DNA of 35,857 bases. Source: JBEGHD01 sp049334165 (lineage in GTDB: Bacteria > Bacteroidota > Bacteroidia > Flavobacteriales_D > Sanyastnellaceae). The notes beneath the pieces are model-generated. The model worked only from the letters and a program-made list of their open reading frames with translations. It did no database searches and had not been told where the DNA came from. Positions 35,736 to 35,857 of this stretch are shown one piece after another. The stretch's first letter is position 1. Each line of letters starts with the position of its first letter. Made by a program: the position numbers and the translations under genes. The stretch lies in assembly GCA_049334165.1 (NCBI GenBank), contig JBEGHD010000021.1; one strand, written 5' to 3'.

Positions 35736-35853
35736 GAGCCAGCTCCAAACGAAGTTTGAGGCTGAAGCAAATGAAAAAAGCCTCAAAGCGAGCGACAGCG
35801 AGTGATGGCTTTTGTTTGATCACCTCCCCCTACAGGATCACCGCAGGTAATCC
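35736..35853. repeat. Dispersed ~120-bp intergenic repeat, copy 2
   Basis: This is the second copy of the element seen at 19-138, in the same orientation, again ending AGGATCAC, a short gap, GTAATCC. It lies outside the island, so the family belongs to the chromosome and not to the mobile element. Confidence 0.5.
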
Positions 35854-35857
35854 ACAT

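Noticed and set aside
35475..35759. 94-codon frame across the int promoter, attR and the terminator
   Set aside because: It spans recombination sites and a terminator hairpin and has no protein-like pattern.

Overview
The window comes from a Bacteroidota (Bacteroidetes) chromosome, probably a marine, pigmented Flavobacteriales-type organism. The evidence is a secreted protein with a type IX secretion (T9SS) C-terminal sorting domain, promoters of the Bacteroidetes TTTG/TAnnTTTG type, A-rich leaders in place of Shine-Dalgarno sites, a crtD-cruF-crtY carotenoid cluster of the kind that makes monocyclic hydroxylated carotenoids (saproxanthin/myxol type), and a Bacteroidetes-type tyrosine integrase. 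The exact genus is not readable from the sequence.

Region 1 (1-9265) is ordinary chromosome. It holds a GAF-domain histidine kinase, a convergent MATE exporter, a response regulator fused to a Crp/Fnr-type DNA-binding module, a T9SS-exported adhesin-like protein, and the crtD-cruF-crtY operon read on the minus strand. It ends at a tRNA-Pro(UGG) gene with its own promoter.

Region 2 (9299-35694) is an integrated mobile genetic island of about 26.35 kb, inserted into the 3' half of that tRNA gene. A perfect 45-bp direct repeat (anticodon loop to just past the 3' end) marks attL at 9299-9343 and attR at 35650-35694. The integrase gene lies just inside attR, and paired GGTTTAC(AT) arm-site-like repeats lie just inside both ends. 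At the left end is a replication module: a 267-aa unknown, a helix-turn-helix (excisionase-like) protein, a VirE-N/BT4734-type primase-like protein, and a PriCT-2/DUF3987 helicase-like ATPase. No relaxase, coupling protein, secretion, capsid or terminase gene is visible, so the island looks like a hitchhiking or satellite-like element.

The island's cargo is mostly anti-phage defence or candidate defence. It includes a GmrSD-type (DUF262+DUF1524+DUF5655) type IV restriction-like enzyme, a DUF3800 RNase H-fold protein with a small upstream partner, a single-chain PD-ExK nuclease/N6-methyltransferase of type ISP/IIG style with an unknown protein upstream, and a 1685-aa STAND NTPase with a Cap4/DUF4297-like nuclease N-terminus followed by a 91-aa unknown. 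Mixed in are four genes that do not fit an ordinary defence set: two homologous small secreted proteins separated by a structured GC-rich spacer, a roughly 14-repeat secreted protein ending in a dockerin-like module, and an orphan phage tail-collar/fibre-like protein transcribed divergently from the STAND gene. The last pairing and the STAND/91-aa pair are the best candidates for something undescribed.

Region 3 (35695-35857) returns to chromosome. It carries what is probably the original tRNA-Pro terminator and one copy of a roughly 120-bp dispersed repeat that also occurs at the left edge of the window.
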